The translations under genes were made by a program, and so were the position numbers. This document shows, one piece after another, positions 38,070 through 47,655 of a stretch of 64,000 nucleotides of DNA. Numbering within the stretch: position 1 is the first letter of the stretch; each line of letters starts with the position of its first letter. The notes under the pieces are model-generated. The model was given only the letters and a program-made list of their open reading frames with translations, searched no databases and had not been told where the DNA came from. This DNA comes from CAWDBV01 sp963800705 (lineage in GTDB: Bacteria > Actinomycetota > Thermoleophilia > Solirubrobacterales > 70-9), in assembly GCA_963800705.1 (NCBI GenBank), contig CAWDBV010000002.1, forward strand, positions 62,001 through 126,000, in the 5' to 3' direction.

Positions 38070-38227
38070 GTGAAGCGCCGCAAGCTCGAGCGGCACCTGA
38101 GGTCAAACGGCTGTGCGCCTCTCCCTCGCAGGAAAGGCCCTCATGAGGCGTGGGAGAACAAGAGCACCGGCGCACGCGAGGAATCTGCAGGCAGCTCGGG
38201 ATTCCAGCGCCGGCGAATCCCTGGTAA
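38070..38227 (+). pseudogene. hicA: HicA toxin with internal out-of-frame deletion
   Basis: A GTG one base after the hicB stop opens KRRKLERHLRSNGC and KGPHEAWENKSTG, the first two-thirds of HicA including the catalytic His (GPHEAW). The expected middle (PRHxEI) is missing, and the frame two bases on reads TRGICRQLGIPAPANPW and stops at 38227, a clear HicA C-terminus. A deletion of roughly 37 bp has joined the two parts out of frame near 38172. The toxin should be inactive. Confidence 0.75.
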
Positions 38228-38348
38228 CGCCAGAAGCACCGCACGGCTCCTCATCGCCCGGAGGAGGCGCGACCGGGTTCAGCTCCCACGAGGTGAGAGC
38301 GCGATACTGTGCGGTCGATGCCGCCAATTACCACCGAAAGGAGCCGCA

Positions 38349-38510
38349 ATGGCTAAGACATACTTTTGCGAGGATGACGGCGAAACAATCCGCGGTGCGG
38401 ACGATGACGAGCTCGTCGCAAACGTGGAGCGCCATATTGCCGAGAAGCATCCCGACCTCGTCGGGAAGGTCCCGCGCGAGGACATCCTCGCGGGTGCCAA
38501 GGAGGAGTGA
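38349..38510 (+). CDS. DUF1059-like small protein
   Basis: 53 residues: AKTYFCEDDGETIRGADDDELVANVERHI then AEKHPDLVGKVPREDILAG. The Cys near the start followed by an acidic turn, a helix ending in HI and a KHPD motif fits the DUF1059 family of tiny actinobacterial proteins of unknown function. The ATG has a strong ribosome site (AAAGGAG, 6 nt upstream). It happens to be in the same frame as the hicA fragment but has its own start. Confidence 0.7.
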   Translation: MAKTYFCEDDGETIRGADDDELVANVERHIAEKHPDLVGKVPREDILAGAKEE

Positions 38511-38519
38511 CACGTGCTT

Positions 38520-38548
38520 GGAGGGCGCGGCAACTCGCTGTGCCCTCC
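38520..38548 (+). terminator. Possible terminator hairpin
   Basis: GGAGGGC and GCCCTCC form a 7-bp stem around a 15-nt loop, 10 nt after the DUF1059 stop. There is no T-run, so intrinsic termination is uncertain. Confidence 0.3.
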
Positions 38549-38624
38549 CTATCTCCCTGCCTGGCATCTGGTCGAGCACGAGCTGCGGTGAGTACCTCTT
38601 CCGCGTGACTGGAAGCGCTCGACC

Positions 38625-39326
38625 CTATGGGCCGAGCGCCGTGGCCGCAGGGATTACCGGAGAGCGGCGGCCATGCACAGTCTCGATGATCTCGCCGCTG
38701 TCGATCCCCTCGAGGTAGATCGAGGTGATGCCGAGATTGGCGTGCCCGAGCTGGCGCTGGATCACGTTCAGCGAAACTCCCTCGCGCGCCATCTCCACCG
38801 CATGGGCGTGACGGAGCTGATGCGGAGCAAAGCTGCGCCGAACCCCCGCCTTGACGGCCAGTCGTCTGAACTGGGTCCTAGCCGCAGGCGGTGACCACGG
38901 CTGGCCCGCTGTCGGGCCCTTAACGATGCAGAACAGCAGTCCGACCGGCAACTCGACCCGGCGCTCGACCCAGGGACGCAGCTGTTGCCATCCCCACTCG
39001 TCCATTCCGACCTCACGGCGCCTGCCTCCCTTGCCGTGGCGTACGAGCATCGCACCGCGGCCCGGCTCGAGGTCACCTTCCGTCAGCGCGAGAGCCTCGC
39101 TGATCCGAAGCCCCGCCCGCCAAAGCACGACAATCAGACCGCGCAGGCGTAACCCCGCGGGGTGATCGCCAGCCACGCGCATCACCGCCATGATCTCTTC
39201 GACCCGGGGCGGGTCAGCGGGATAGCGCCGTCCCTTGTTCCTCGGCGGTCGGCCAGCGAGGTAGTCATGGAATGTCGCCGGGGAGCGGGGCCGCCCGGCT
39301 GCATCGAGCATCTGTGTTGAGTTCAT
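38625..39326 (-). CDS. Minimal tyrosine recombinase/integrase
   Basis: 233 residues, shorter than XerC/D or phage integrases (300-400) because the N-terminal core-binding domain is reduced to about 40 residues. The catalytic set is complete: Arg74 (RAGLRISEAL), Lys99 (HGKGGRRRE), His169-x-x-Arg172 (HQLRHAHAVEMA), His195 (LGHANLGIT) and the nucleophile Tyr204 (SIYLEG). The ATG at 39326 has AAGGAGG 4-5 nt upstream; longer readings would enter the divergent antitoxin gene. It lies between two toxin-antitoxin loci in a region with repeated hairpins, and may act on those sites. No att site could be proven. Confidence 0.85.
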   Translation of the reverse strand: MNSTQMLDAAGRPRSPATFHDYLAGRPPRNKGRRYPADPPRVEEIMAVMRVAGDHPAGLRLRGLIVVLWRAGLRISEALALTEGDLEPGRGAMLVRHGKGGRRREVGMDEWGWQQLRPWVERRVELPVGLLFCIVKGPTAGQPWSPPAARTQFRRLAVKAGVRRSFAPHQLRHAHAVEMAREGVSLNVIQRQLGHANLGITSIYLEGIDSGEIIETVHGRRSPVIPAATALGP

Positions 39327-39375
39327 CTCTCCTCCTTGTGATTGGGTCGAGGCGCACACCCGTAGAATCTGGGCC

Positions 39376-39597
39376 ATGGCTTCGTCCGCGACAACCTCAG
39401 TTGAGATCGACAACGAGCTGCTCGAGCGGCTGAGAGCGCGCTGGCCCGAGAAGCCCGACCGCCAGCTGATCGAGGACCTCGTGTTGATCCAGCTCGGCTT
39501 CGCGGCGCTGCGCAACTCCCAGAACCGAAACTCCCTCTCTGAGGACGAGGCGGCCGAGCTAGGAGTCCGCGCGGTTCATGAGTCGCGGCCTGCGTAG
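39376..39597 (+). CDS. Antitoxin paired with PIN toxin
   Basis: 73 residues, with TTSVEIDNELLERLRARWPEK at the start, a ribbon-helix-helix-like strand and helix, and an acidic C-terminus that would wrap the toxin. It is directly followed by the PIN-domain gene with no spacer (TAG then TTG). TAGAAT lies 7 nt before the ATG. The start is only 49 nt from the divergent recombinase start, so the antitoxin could co-regulate both. Confidence 0.7.
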   Translation: MASSATTSVEIDNELLERLRARWPEKPDRQLIEDLVLIQLGFAALRNSQNRNSLSEDEAAELGVRAVHESRPA

Positions 39598-40032
39598 TTG
39601 ACGACGCTTCTGATCGACGCAAGCGTTCTCCTCTCCGCAGCCGTCGCCGGCCCGGGCACGCCGACGTCGGTGCTGATGGATGCCGTCGAGGACGGCAAGG
39701 TGCAGATGGTCGCGTGCGAGCAATTGCTCGACGAGGTAAGTCGCGGGCTGGAGAGTCCCTACTTCCGCGAGCGGTTATCGGAGGAGGATCGCGGGGCGAT
39801 CTTGACCGCACTCCGGCGGATCGCGCTCATGCACGACGATCCGGAATCCCCGCCGGCGGTGCTGCGCGACCCCAACGACGACTATCTGCCCGCCCTAGCG
39901 CTCGATGGGAGCGCCGAGGCGATCGTTACGGGTGATCGTGATCTTCTTGACCACGCCAACCTCAAGCCGGAGGCGATCACAGCTCGCGAAGCCTGCAATC
40001 GATTGGGATTGGCTCTCGGCGAGGCGGCTTAG
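39598..40032 (+). CDS. PIN-domain toxin (putative endoribonuclease)
   Basis: 144 residues from TTG. LLIDASVLLSA holds the first active-site Asp, LLDEVSRGL a middle acidic residue, and DPNDDYLPALAL with IVTGDRDLLD the last acidic pair, giving the full PIN metal site. This matches the TA-system toxin component, PIN family (COG1569-like). It should cleave RNA when released from its antitoxin. A dyad begins right after the stop (40032-40078). Confidence 0.85.
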   Translation: MTTLLIDASVLLSAAVAGPGTPTSVLMDAVEDGKVQMVACEQLLDEVSRGLESPYFRERLSEEDRGAILTALRRIALMHDDPESPPAVLRDPNDDYLPALALDGSAEAIVTGDRDLLDHANLKPEAITAREACNRLGLALGEAA

Positions 40033-40117
40033 ACCGCTACCTGGCTGCGGCTCGTCTTCGCGCAAAGGAGCAGCGGTCACGCGCCACCACCTTGCTACTC
40101 CTTGTCGTCCAAAGCAG
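40032..40117. repeat. Hairpin repeat, copy 2 (downstream of PIN toxin)
   Basis: GACCGCT (40032-40038) pairs with AGCGGTC (40072-40078) around the core CTTCGCGCAAAGGAGCAG (40056-40073). A second shared motif TCGTCCAAAGCAG lies at 40105-40117. Both motifs recur in other intergenic gaps of this region. The outer dyad may also end the toxin transcript. Confidence 0.5.
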
Positions 40118-40126
40118 TACTTCGAA

Positions 40127-41167
40127 CTAGACCGGCAGCAGCCGAGCCCGCTTGTTGCACTTCTTCCGCGCAGCCTTCGACTTCTTTTTCTTGCACTTCT
40201 TCAGGGCCGCGGCCTGGAGCCCCGTCGGTCCAGAAGCCGCGGGTGGTGTCGTCGCCGCCGGTACTGTCGTATCGAGGTGTGTGATTGTGACCTGCGGCGT
40301 TCCGCTCGCATCGGCGCTGAACGCGCCGTTGCTCGCCGCCGAGACCAGGAAGCTGGATCCGCCGCCGCCGCCGCCGCCGCCGCCGGGGTTGCCTCCGCCT
40401 CCGCCACCGCCGCCGCCGCCGAAGTAGCCAGCGCCGCCGCCACCGCCGCCTTCGTCAGATCCGGCCCCGCCGTTGCCACCGAGGCCCTCGATGCCATTTC
40501 CCCCGGCCGACGAATTGGTGCCAGCCCCGCCGCCACAAGCGGGCCCACCTGGACAGACATAGATGTCCCCCCAGGCACCTCTACCGGCGCCGCCGTTGCC
40601 CGCGATGCCGTCGGCGCCATTCCTTCCCCCGCCGGACCCGTTCGTGAAGACGGTGCCGGTGAAGCCCGCGCCGCCCGCGTCGTTGGCCAAGGACGCCGCG
40701 CCGCCGCCACCGCCGCCTGCGGCCACGATCAGTCGGGACGTCAAGCTCGTGCCCCCCGTACGAGGAATCGTGCGCACGTCGGTCGCTCCACCGCCGGCTC
40801 CGCCGTTGTAAAAAAAGCCCCCGCCGCCGGCGCCGCCGCCATTGAAGGTACCTACGTACGTCGAGCCGTTGCCGCCGACCTCGACGTAGAGCACCTCGCC
40901 CGGGGTGACGGGAAGATCGGCGCCGACCGTAGCGCCAAAGCCACCGAGGTCGCCAGTCCCCGCGGGGGCGCCGCGACCGCCGGTGGCGACCAGGTGCACG
41001 CTGGTCACAGCGGGGGGGACGGTGTAGGTCTGCTCCGCGCCGGTGAAAGAGAACGTCGTCGTGACCTGGCCGGCAACGGCGCGATCGGCCGGTCCAAGGA
41101 CCGCCAAGACGCAAACCGCCGCCGAGAGCGTGGGTACAAGCAGTGCGGAACGACGCAAGGACACCAT
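40127..41167 (-). CDS. Secreted glycine-rich protein with basic Cys tail
   Basis: 346 residues. A signal peptide (LLVPTLSAAVCVLAVLG) precedes TFSFTGAEQTYTVPPAVTSV and VTPGEVLYVEVGGNG, the strand framework of the bacterial glycine-rich beta-sandwich domain found in surface proteins. About 170 residues of Gly-rich sequence with GGAG and GGGG runs follow, then LDTTVPAATTPPAAS and the tail ALKKCKKKKSKAARKKCNKRAR. The tail has the Cys-x(11)-Cys pattern of the secreted proteins near 4.8 and 9.7 kb. The ATG at 41167 has GGAGGT 7 nt upstream. Probably a cell-surface protein. Confidence 0.8.
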   Translation of the reverse strand: MVSLRRSALLVPTLSAAVCVLAVLGPADRAVAGQVTTTFSFTGAEQTYTVPPAVTSVHLVATGGRGAPAGTGDLGGFGATVGADLPVTPGEVLYVEVGGNGSTYVGTFNGGGAGGGGFFYNGGAGGGATDVRTIPRTGGTSLTSRLIVAAGGGGGGAASLANDAGGAGFTGTVFTNGSGGGRNGADGIAGNGGAGRGAWGDIYVCPGGPACGGGAGTNSSAGGNGIEGLGGNGGAGSDEGGGGGGAGYFGGGGGGGGGGNPGGGGGGGGGSSFLVSAASNGAFSADASGTPQVTITHLDTTVPAATTPPAASGPTGLQAAALKKCKKKKSKAARKKCNKRARLLPV

Positions 41168-41350
41168 CTGGACAACCTCCTGGTGTGTGGAACCTGGGTT
41201 AGGCGGAGGCCAAGCAGATGGCAAGTCGGTGAGCGGCCGGTCAGCCGCTCGACACCCGTCCATTGAGTAGGCATCGTAGCGGCGGGAGGGGTGCTACGTA
41301 TGGGGGTGGGCGCACACTGCGACTACCGGTGAGGCGAAGCGCCCGCTTCT

Positions 41351-41423
41351 CGTCCAAAGCGACTGTTTCGACAAGTGCGATTGTTGGCTACTCAGCTTCC
41401 GCTTCACGCGAAGGGAGCAGCCA
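41351..41423. repeat. Hairpin repeat, copy 3
   Basis: CTCGTCCAAAGC at 41351-41362 matches 42401-42412 exactly. On the minus strand 41423-41405 reads GCTGCTCCCTTCGCGTGAA, identical over 19 nt to 42900-42918 on the plus strand. The 264-nt gap between the glycine-rich and methyltransferase genes contains nothing else that I can identify. Confidence 0.55.
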
Positions 41424-41431
41424 GCACTCGG

Positions 41432-42256
41432 TCAGCCGGCCTTGCCTCCGGAGCAGAGCTTCACCGAGACCGGCAGATCGAAATGCCCGTCGGTGCGGTA
41501 TGTGGCCAGACGGCGCTCAAGGGCCGCCCGGATGCCCTCCCGGGTCTCCTCCGACTGGCCGAGCACGAGCGAGGCCATCCGAACCGTCCCCCGCTGCAGG
41601 GCGCGCCAGAGATCCTCGAATGACCTGACCGGGTGTGTGAATGCGACGCGTCGCACCTCCACGTCGACCAGGCCCTGTCCTTCGAATAAGCGCCGAAACT
41701 CACCGTCACCGGAGAACCGGAAGACATCGGGACCCGGGGGCAGGCCGTCGGGCGCCTCCGCGCCGACTTCTGCGACAGCCTCGAGGAACACGCCGAACAT
41801 GCGCATCTCCGCGGGCGCGTCCCAGGTCGTCAGCGCCAACCGGCCACCCGGCGCAAGGACCCGTGCGCTCTCGGCCACCGCCAGCTCCGGGCGGGCGAAG
41901 TGTGGGAGCCCGAAGTTGCCGACCACAGCATCAAAGGCAGCGTCCTCGAACGGGAGCGACTGGGCGTCGGCGTGCCTGAACTCGATGTCCGGATGCTCCG
42001 CGTTTGCCCGGGCGAGCATCGCCTCCGCGACGTCCACGCCCCATACCGTCGCTCCCCGACGAGCCGCCTCCGCCGCCACGTACCCGGGCCCGGTGGCCAC
42101 GTCGAGCACCCGCGTGCCCGGACCCACTCGAGCAACATTCAGGAGCGGCTCAACCAGGCGGCCCGTGATATCGCCGAAGAACCCTGCGTACCCCTCCACC
42201 CGCTCTTCCCAGGCACTCGCTTCAAACTCATCGAAGGCGTCGAGGTCGATGCTCAC
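41432..42256 (-). CDS. Class I SAM-dependent methyltransferase (UbiE-like)
   Basis: 274 residues from GTG. Motifs: VLDVATGPGYVAAEAARRG (I), VWGVDVAEAML (post-I), FRHADAQSLPFEDAAFDAVVGNFGL (II) and ARVLAPGGRLALTTWD (III). This is the Methyltransf_11/UbiE pattern acting on small molecules. A C-terminal region of about 100 residues (FRFSGDGEFRRLF onward) resembles members that methylate quinones or polyketides. It stands alone between hairpin repeats, on the same strand as its neighbours. Confidence 0.85.
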   Translation of the reverse strand: MSIDLDAFDEFEASAWEERVEGYAGFFGDITGRLVEPLLNVARVGPGTRVLDVATGPGYVAAEAARRGATVWGVDVAEAMLARANAEHPDIEFRHADAQSLPFEDAAFDAVVGNFGLPHFARPELAVAESARVLAPGGRLALTTWDAPAEMRMFGVFLEAVAEVGAEAPDGLPPGPDVFRFSGDGEFRRLFEGQGLVDVEVRRVAFTHPVRSFEDLWRALQRGTVRMASLVLGQSEETREGIRAALERRLATYRTDGHFDLPVSVKLCSGGKAG

Positions 42257-42372
42257 TCGTGGCTCACCTGTGCCTGCTCCCCTCGCCGAACGTCACGGCG
42301 AGCCTACACTCGAACAGGCGGTGCCGCAATGACCTCTCCGCGCGAAAAGCGGCAGCGCCTGTTCAAACAGTT

Positions 42373-42415
42373 GCTTTCCATGCAAAGCGAAGGTCCGCTG
42401 CTCGTCCAAAGCAGG
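42373..42415. repeat. Hairpin repeat, copy 4
   Basis: Two small dyads: GCTTT-CCATGC-AAAGC (42373-42388) and CTGCT-CGTCCAA-AGCAG (42399-42415). GCTTTCCATGC recurs near 42859, and CTCGTCCAAAGC recurs at 41351. They lie between the methyltransferase start and the SnoaL-like gene stop. Confidence 0.45.
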
Positions 42416-42422
42416 CGTGCAG

Positions 42423-42824
42423 CTATTCCGACAGCCCGGCGGCTTGGAGCGCTTCGCTCCGCTCGTTGAAGGCGTCGACCCGCACAGCCTTTCCTGCACG
42501 CATCGTGAAGACGTACCAGATGTCGGTTTCGACCGGTACACCGCTTCCGACCCCGCTGCCGCGGTGGCGGGCGCGGACTGCGACCGCGTCCCCGGGCGTG
42601 TCGAAGTACTCCTCGCCGGTGACGATCAACTCATCGAAGCCCTCGGCCCAGTCGAGTGTCAGCTGTATGAACCCCTCGGGTCCGTCGTACTTACCGGCGG
42701 TAGGAATCGGCGCCGCGACATACGTAACCATCTCCGGGCTCATGGCCGCCAGGGCGCCGGACAGGTCGCCGCTCTCATACGCCTCCCACGCGCGCCGCAC
42801 GATCTCCAGGTTCTCCTGCGACAT
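42423..42824 (-). CDS. SnoaL/NTF2-like family protein
   Basis: 133 residues. NLEIVRRAWEAYESGDLSGALAAMSPE, then GPEGFIQLTLDWAEGFDEL, DAVAVRARHRGSG and WYVFTMRAGKAVRVDAF give the alpha+beta cone fold of the SnoaL-like/NTF2 superfamily, often small-molecule isomerases, hydrolases or binding proteins. Catalytic residues are not predictable. The ATG at 42824 follows an 11-bp perfect palindrome that contains GATACT 8 nt upstream, so expression may be repressed by a palindrome-binding protein. Confidence 0.8.
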   Translation of the reverse strand: MSQENLEIVRRAWEAYESGDLSGALAAMSPEMVTYVAAPIPTAGKYDGPEGFIQLTLDWAEGFDELIVTGEEYFDTPGDAVAVRARHRGSGVGSGVPVETDIWYVFTMRAGKAVRVDAFNERSEALQAAGLSE

Positions 42825-42825
42825 T

Positions 42826-42853
42826 GCTCCGCAGTATCGCGCTACTGCGGAGC
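42826..42853. promoter_or_regulatory. Palindromic operator/hairpin at the SnoaL-like gene start
   Basis: GCTCCGCAGTA (42826-42836) and TACTGCGGAGC (42843-42853) are perfect 11-bp inverted arms separated by TCGCGC. On the minus strand the palindrome covers GATACT and ends one base before the ATG. It could be an operator overlapping a leaderless promoter, or an RNA hairpin that hides the start. Confidence 0.55.
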
Positions 42854-42856
42854 GCT

Positions 42857-42925
42857 CGCTTTCCATGCGGGGGAGGTGTCACGAGTCGCGTGTTCCGTCG
42901 CTGCTCCCTTCGCGTGAAAGGAGCA
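42857..42925. repeat. Hairpin repeat, copy 5
   Basis: CGCTTTCCATGC near 42857 and GCTGCTCCCTTCGCGTGAA at 42900-42918. The latter, followed by AGGAGCAG, folds into a 7-bp CTGCTCC/GGAGCAG stem. This is the best-formed copy of the family. Confidence 0.55.
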
Positions 42926-42968
42926 GTGCCGCAGCCGCCCGTGACGGACGTTCCCCGCCGACAGGGAT

Positions 42969-44431
<1,463 letters not shown>

Positions 44432-44463
44432 GTATGCGGGAAGTTTCTAACGCTGGCCGGAGG

Positions 44464-46577
44464 TCAACCGCGCCGGCCGGGGGCCTTGGCGCGCTTGCGG
44501 CACTTCTTGCGCGCCGCGCGTCGCTTCTTGGTGCGGCAGACGCAGAGCTTGCGCTTCCTGCCCTTCTTGACCCTGGCGCAGCGCCGGGCGTTGGCGAGCA
44601 CGCCGGGGCCCGTGTAGGGGCTGCCCGTCTGCGAGGCTCCAGCGCCGGCGCTTCCGCCCCCGCCGCCGTTGCCGCCCCCGGGACCGGGGCCCGGACCCGG
44701 ACCGGGGCCGGGGGATCCGTCGCGCGGGTCATCGAGGACGAGCTCGACGTTGCGGTCGTCGGCCTGCCCGACCGCGCCCGAGTGGCTGACCTGATTGTCG
44801 TTGAAGGCGACCGTGCGGGACACCGAGGCGAGCTCTTCGACCCCGAATCCGGCGGCGGAGGTGCCTGAGTCGGGGGCGTCGATGCCGCCTTCGTGGTCGA
44901 ACATGGTTCCGAAGATCGAGAGCGTCCCGTCGCCGTTGTCCATCACGTCGAGGAGGCGGCTCTGGGTCGGCCAGTCTGCGACCGCGGGGCTGCGAATCTC
45001 CCAGAAGCCGGACCCGTTAGGGCCTGCGTGCGGGGCGATCGAGTTGTCGTGCGAGTGGCCGGCCATGTGCGCGATCACGTTCGGGTGCGAGGCGAGCAGG
45101 TCGACGAACTCGGGGCCCTGGTGGATCGGCGAGGAGCTGCGCGGGTCGATGTCGCAGCCGGGATTGGTGTCGTGCCCGTGCGCATCGTTGACGCCGACGC
45201 ACGGCGGGCCGAGCTCGTCGGGGAGCGAGAAGTTCAAGGTCGGCGAGCCGTGGTGCGCGAAGGTGACGACGAGCTCGTTCGCCGCCTCCGCTTCGTCGAG
45301 CTCGTTGGCGAGCCACTGGAACTGGGCGTCGTCGATGTTGCCGTCCGAGGCGGTGCCCGTTCCGTCGGGATCGACGAGCGCCGCTGCCGTGTTGCTGTTC
45401 GTGTCGAGCGAGATGAAGCGCATCCCGGGCGCCGGGTTGTAGGAGTAGTAGAGCGCCGATCCAGCCGATGCGCTGAGCACGTCCGGGTCGATGTAACCGA
45501 AGCCGTGGCCGTTCGAAGGCACGTCGCCGGCGAACACGTCGCGGTACTGCGCCTTGCTCATGTAGCTGCGCTCGGGGTCGGGCGGCACCAACGCGACCTT
45601 GGTCGGGTCGGTGTTGAGGAGGCCGAGGACATAGCCGGGATCGAGCACGTCGGCGATCGAGTCGGTCTCCGGGGGCGCCGGAAGCATCGGCTTGATGCAC
45701 CCGTTCGCGAGCGCCTCGAAGGCACCGTTGGCGCCGAGGTTGCCCTGCACGAGCACGTCGTGGTTGCCCGGCGCGACGTAGGAGGGGACGTCGAGCCCCT
45801 CGGCCGTGAACGGGACCTGGGCGCGATCGACGAGCCCGGGGTAGTTCGGGAAGGCGGACCAGGACCCGGCGGGCTGGTCGGGGTCCCAGTAGAGGAGGCT
45901 CTCGACGTAGTCGTCGTAGTCCTGGACGCCGGTGTACTTGGCCGGGTCGTCGAAGAGCGCCTGCGGGAGCAGCGAGCAGAGCACGTTGCCGCCCGCCGCG
46001 TTCGGCACGCCGCTGTTCGGGTTCAGGTTGCCGCCGTCGAGCAGAGTCCGCACCCACTTCGCCTCGTTGAGCTGGGTGCTGTCGGCGAGGTCGCCGGTGA
46101 GGATGACGCTGTTCATGTTGGCGCGGGTCCCGTCGCCCTGCTGCACCGGGCTCGATCGGAGCTGGTTCGGTCTGGCGGATCGTTGCCTCGGTCTCGGCGG
46201 CGAGCATCGTCTCCTGGGGGCGGTGGCCCGAGTTCGAGAACGAGTTCGAGCGGGTCGGTGTCGAAGAACTCGACCCGGCTCGGCGACTCCTCGTCGGAGA
46301 GCTGGAAGTCGGAGAGCTGGCCGAAGTAGATCAGCGAATCACGCGTGCTCGTGCGCCCCCCGAGCGGCGTCGCCAGGTCGGTGCGGACCAGGTAGGACTC
46401 GCCGCTCCCCTGGGAGAGGAACGAGTACGGAGCCGACTCGTCGCCGGCCAGGGTCAGGTCGAGGGTCGTCTTGCCGGTCACCTCCGACGCGCTCGCGGTG
46501 CCGACAGCCGCCGCGCCGAGCAGGAATATCGCCAAAAGGGCTGCTGCCCCACGACCCAGTGTGTTCCCCTCTCTCAC
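44464..46577 (-). pseudogene. Secreted metallophosphoesterase (TIGR03767-like) with two frameshifts and basic Cys tail
   Basis: The GTG at 46577 (TAGGCT 7 nt upstream) opens a signal peptide (ALLAIFLLGAAAVGTASAS). Single extra bases near 46249 and 46168 break the frame; repaired, it reads DTDP, SNSFSNSGHRPQETM and SSPVQQGDGTRAN. The intact body from 46146 has ILTGDLADS, APGNHD, VVTFAHHGSP and HMAGHSHDN, the full binuclear metal set of calcineurin-like phosphoesterases. It closely resembles the actinobacterial TIGR03767 (PPA1498) family. A Gly/Pro linker and the tail CVCRTKKRRAARKKCRKRAK follow. Probably a surface phosphatase or nuclease whose gene is intact in life. Confidence 0.8.
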
Positions 46578-46616
46578 CGGGGCGAGCCTAGCAGCGCGGG
46601 GTGGATACTTGCGCCG

Positions 46617-47069
46617 GTGCCCGCATACGACGAACAGCTGATGCGCCTCGCGCTCGAGCGCGCCGAGGCGGCCGTCGTGCACGGCGACGTGCCGATCGGA
46701 GCCGCGATCGCGCGCGGGGACGAGCTGCTTGCCGCGGCCGGCAACGAGCGCGAGCAGCGCGCCGACCCCAGTGCGCACGCCGAGATCCTCGTCCTGCGCG
46801 AGGCAGCCGCGCAGCTCGGCGGCTGGCGGCTGCCGGGCACGACGCTCTACGTCACCCTCGAGCCGTGCGCGATGTGCGCGGGGGCGATCGCGCTCGCCAG
46901 GGTCGAGCGGCTCGTCTTCGGCGCCGCGGACCCGAAGTCGGGCGCGGTCGGGAGCGTTATCGACGTCTTCTCGTCCGGGGTCGTCAACCACCGCCCCGAG
47001 GTCGAGGCGGGCGTGCTCGCCGACGAGTCCGCGGCGCTGCTCGAATCGTTCTTCGGCGCCCGGCGTTGA
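46617..47069 (+). CDS. tadA: tRNA adenosine(34) deaminase
   Basis: 150 residues. HAEILVLREAA contains the zinc-binding His and catalytic Glu, and LYVTLEPCAMCAGAI supplies the two zinc Cys (PCxxC). This is the TadA pattern that converts A34 to inosine in tRNA-Arg(ACG). The start is GTG with GATACT 7 nt upstream. Its stop is 2 nt from the 3' end of the convergent tRNA-Ser(GGA) gene. Confidence 0.95.
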   Translation: MPAYDEQLMRLALERAEAAVVHGDVPIGAAIARGDELLAAAGNEREQRADPSAHAEILVLREAAAQLGGWRLPGTTLYVTLEPCAMCAGAIALARVERLVFGAADPKSGAVGSVIDVFSSGVVNHRPEVEAGVLADESAALLESFFGARR

Positions 47070-47071
47070 AC

Positions 47072-47159
47072 GGAGAGGGTGGGATTCGAACCCACGAGGC
47101 AGCGTTAACCGCCCACTCGCTTTCCAAGCGAGCTCCTTAAGCCACTCGGACACCTCTCC
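47072..47159 (-). tRNA. tRNA-Ser (GGA)
   Basis: 88-nt type II tRNA. The acceptor arms are GGAGAGG and CCTCTCC, the anticodon stem CTCGC/GCGAG encloses TTGGAAA (anticodon GGA), there is a long variable arm and the T-arm GGTTCGAATCC is present. No CCA is encoded. It reads UCC/UCU codons. Confidence 0.95.
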
Positions 47160-47186
47160 GGGTGCTGACTAAGGATAATTCCGCTT

Positions 47187-47639
47187 ATGGCATGGAGCGT
47201 CTATCTGGCCGGTGAGATCCACAGCGACTGGCGCGAGCAGATCGCGGCGGGCGCGAATGATGCCGGGCTCGATATCGAGTTCACCGCACCGGTGACCGAC
47301 CACGGCGCCAGCGACGACGTCGGCGTCGCGATCCTCGGCGATGAGGCCGACGACTTCTGGAAGGACCACAAGGGCGCCGGCGTGAACGCGATCCGCACCC
47401 AGACGCTGATCACCAAGGCCGACGTGGTCGTGGTCCGCTTCGGCGACAAGTACAAGCAGTGGAACGCCGCCTTCGACGCCGGCTACGCGGCGGCGCTCGG
47501 CAAGCCGATCGTCACCCTGCACGATCCGGACGTCAACCACGCGCTCAAGGAGATCGACCGCGCCGCGACGGCGACCGCCGAGACCCCCGACCAGGTGGTC
47601 GGCGTGCTCCGCTACGTGCTCGACGGCAAGCTTCCGTAG
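47187..47639 (+). CDS. ytoQ: YtoQ family protein
   Basis: 150 residues. WSVYLAGEIHSDWREQI, TAPVTDHGASDDVG, AGVNAIRTQTLITKADVVVVRFGDKYKQWNAA and TLHDPDVNHALKEIDRAA match YtoQ along the full length. The fold resembles nucleoside 2-deoxyribosyltransferase-like proteins, but the function is not established. GATAAT is 7 nt before the ATG. It sits between two tRNA-Ser genes. Confidence 0.92.
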   Translation: MAWSVYLAGEIHSDWREQIAAGANDAGLDIEFTAPVTDHGASDDVGVAILGDEADDFWKDHKGAGVNAIRTQTLITKADVVVVRFGDKYKQWNAAFDAGYAAALGKPIVTLHDPDVNHALKEIDRAATATAETPDQVVGVLRYVLDGKLP

Positions 47640-47655
47640 CCTTAGCGGCTGCCCC

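Noticed and set aside
38070..38510. A single 146-residue protein spanning the hicA fragment and the DUF1059-like gene
   Set aside because: The middle has no protein-like conservation, the HicA C-terminus lies in another frame, and the DUF1059 ATG has its own strong ribosome site.
40350..40460. Dense CCGCCG repeats resembling a repeat array
   Set aside because: They are the Gly codons of the glycine-rich secreted protein, without unique spacers; not CRISPR.
41198..41204. GTTAGGC, matching the integron core GTTRRRY
   Set aside because: No partner RYYYAAC site at attC-like distance and the nearby recombinase lacks the IntI-specific domain; a 7-base match is expected by chance.
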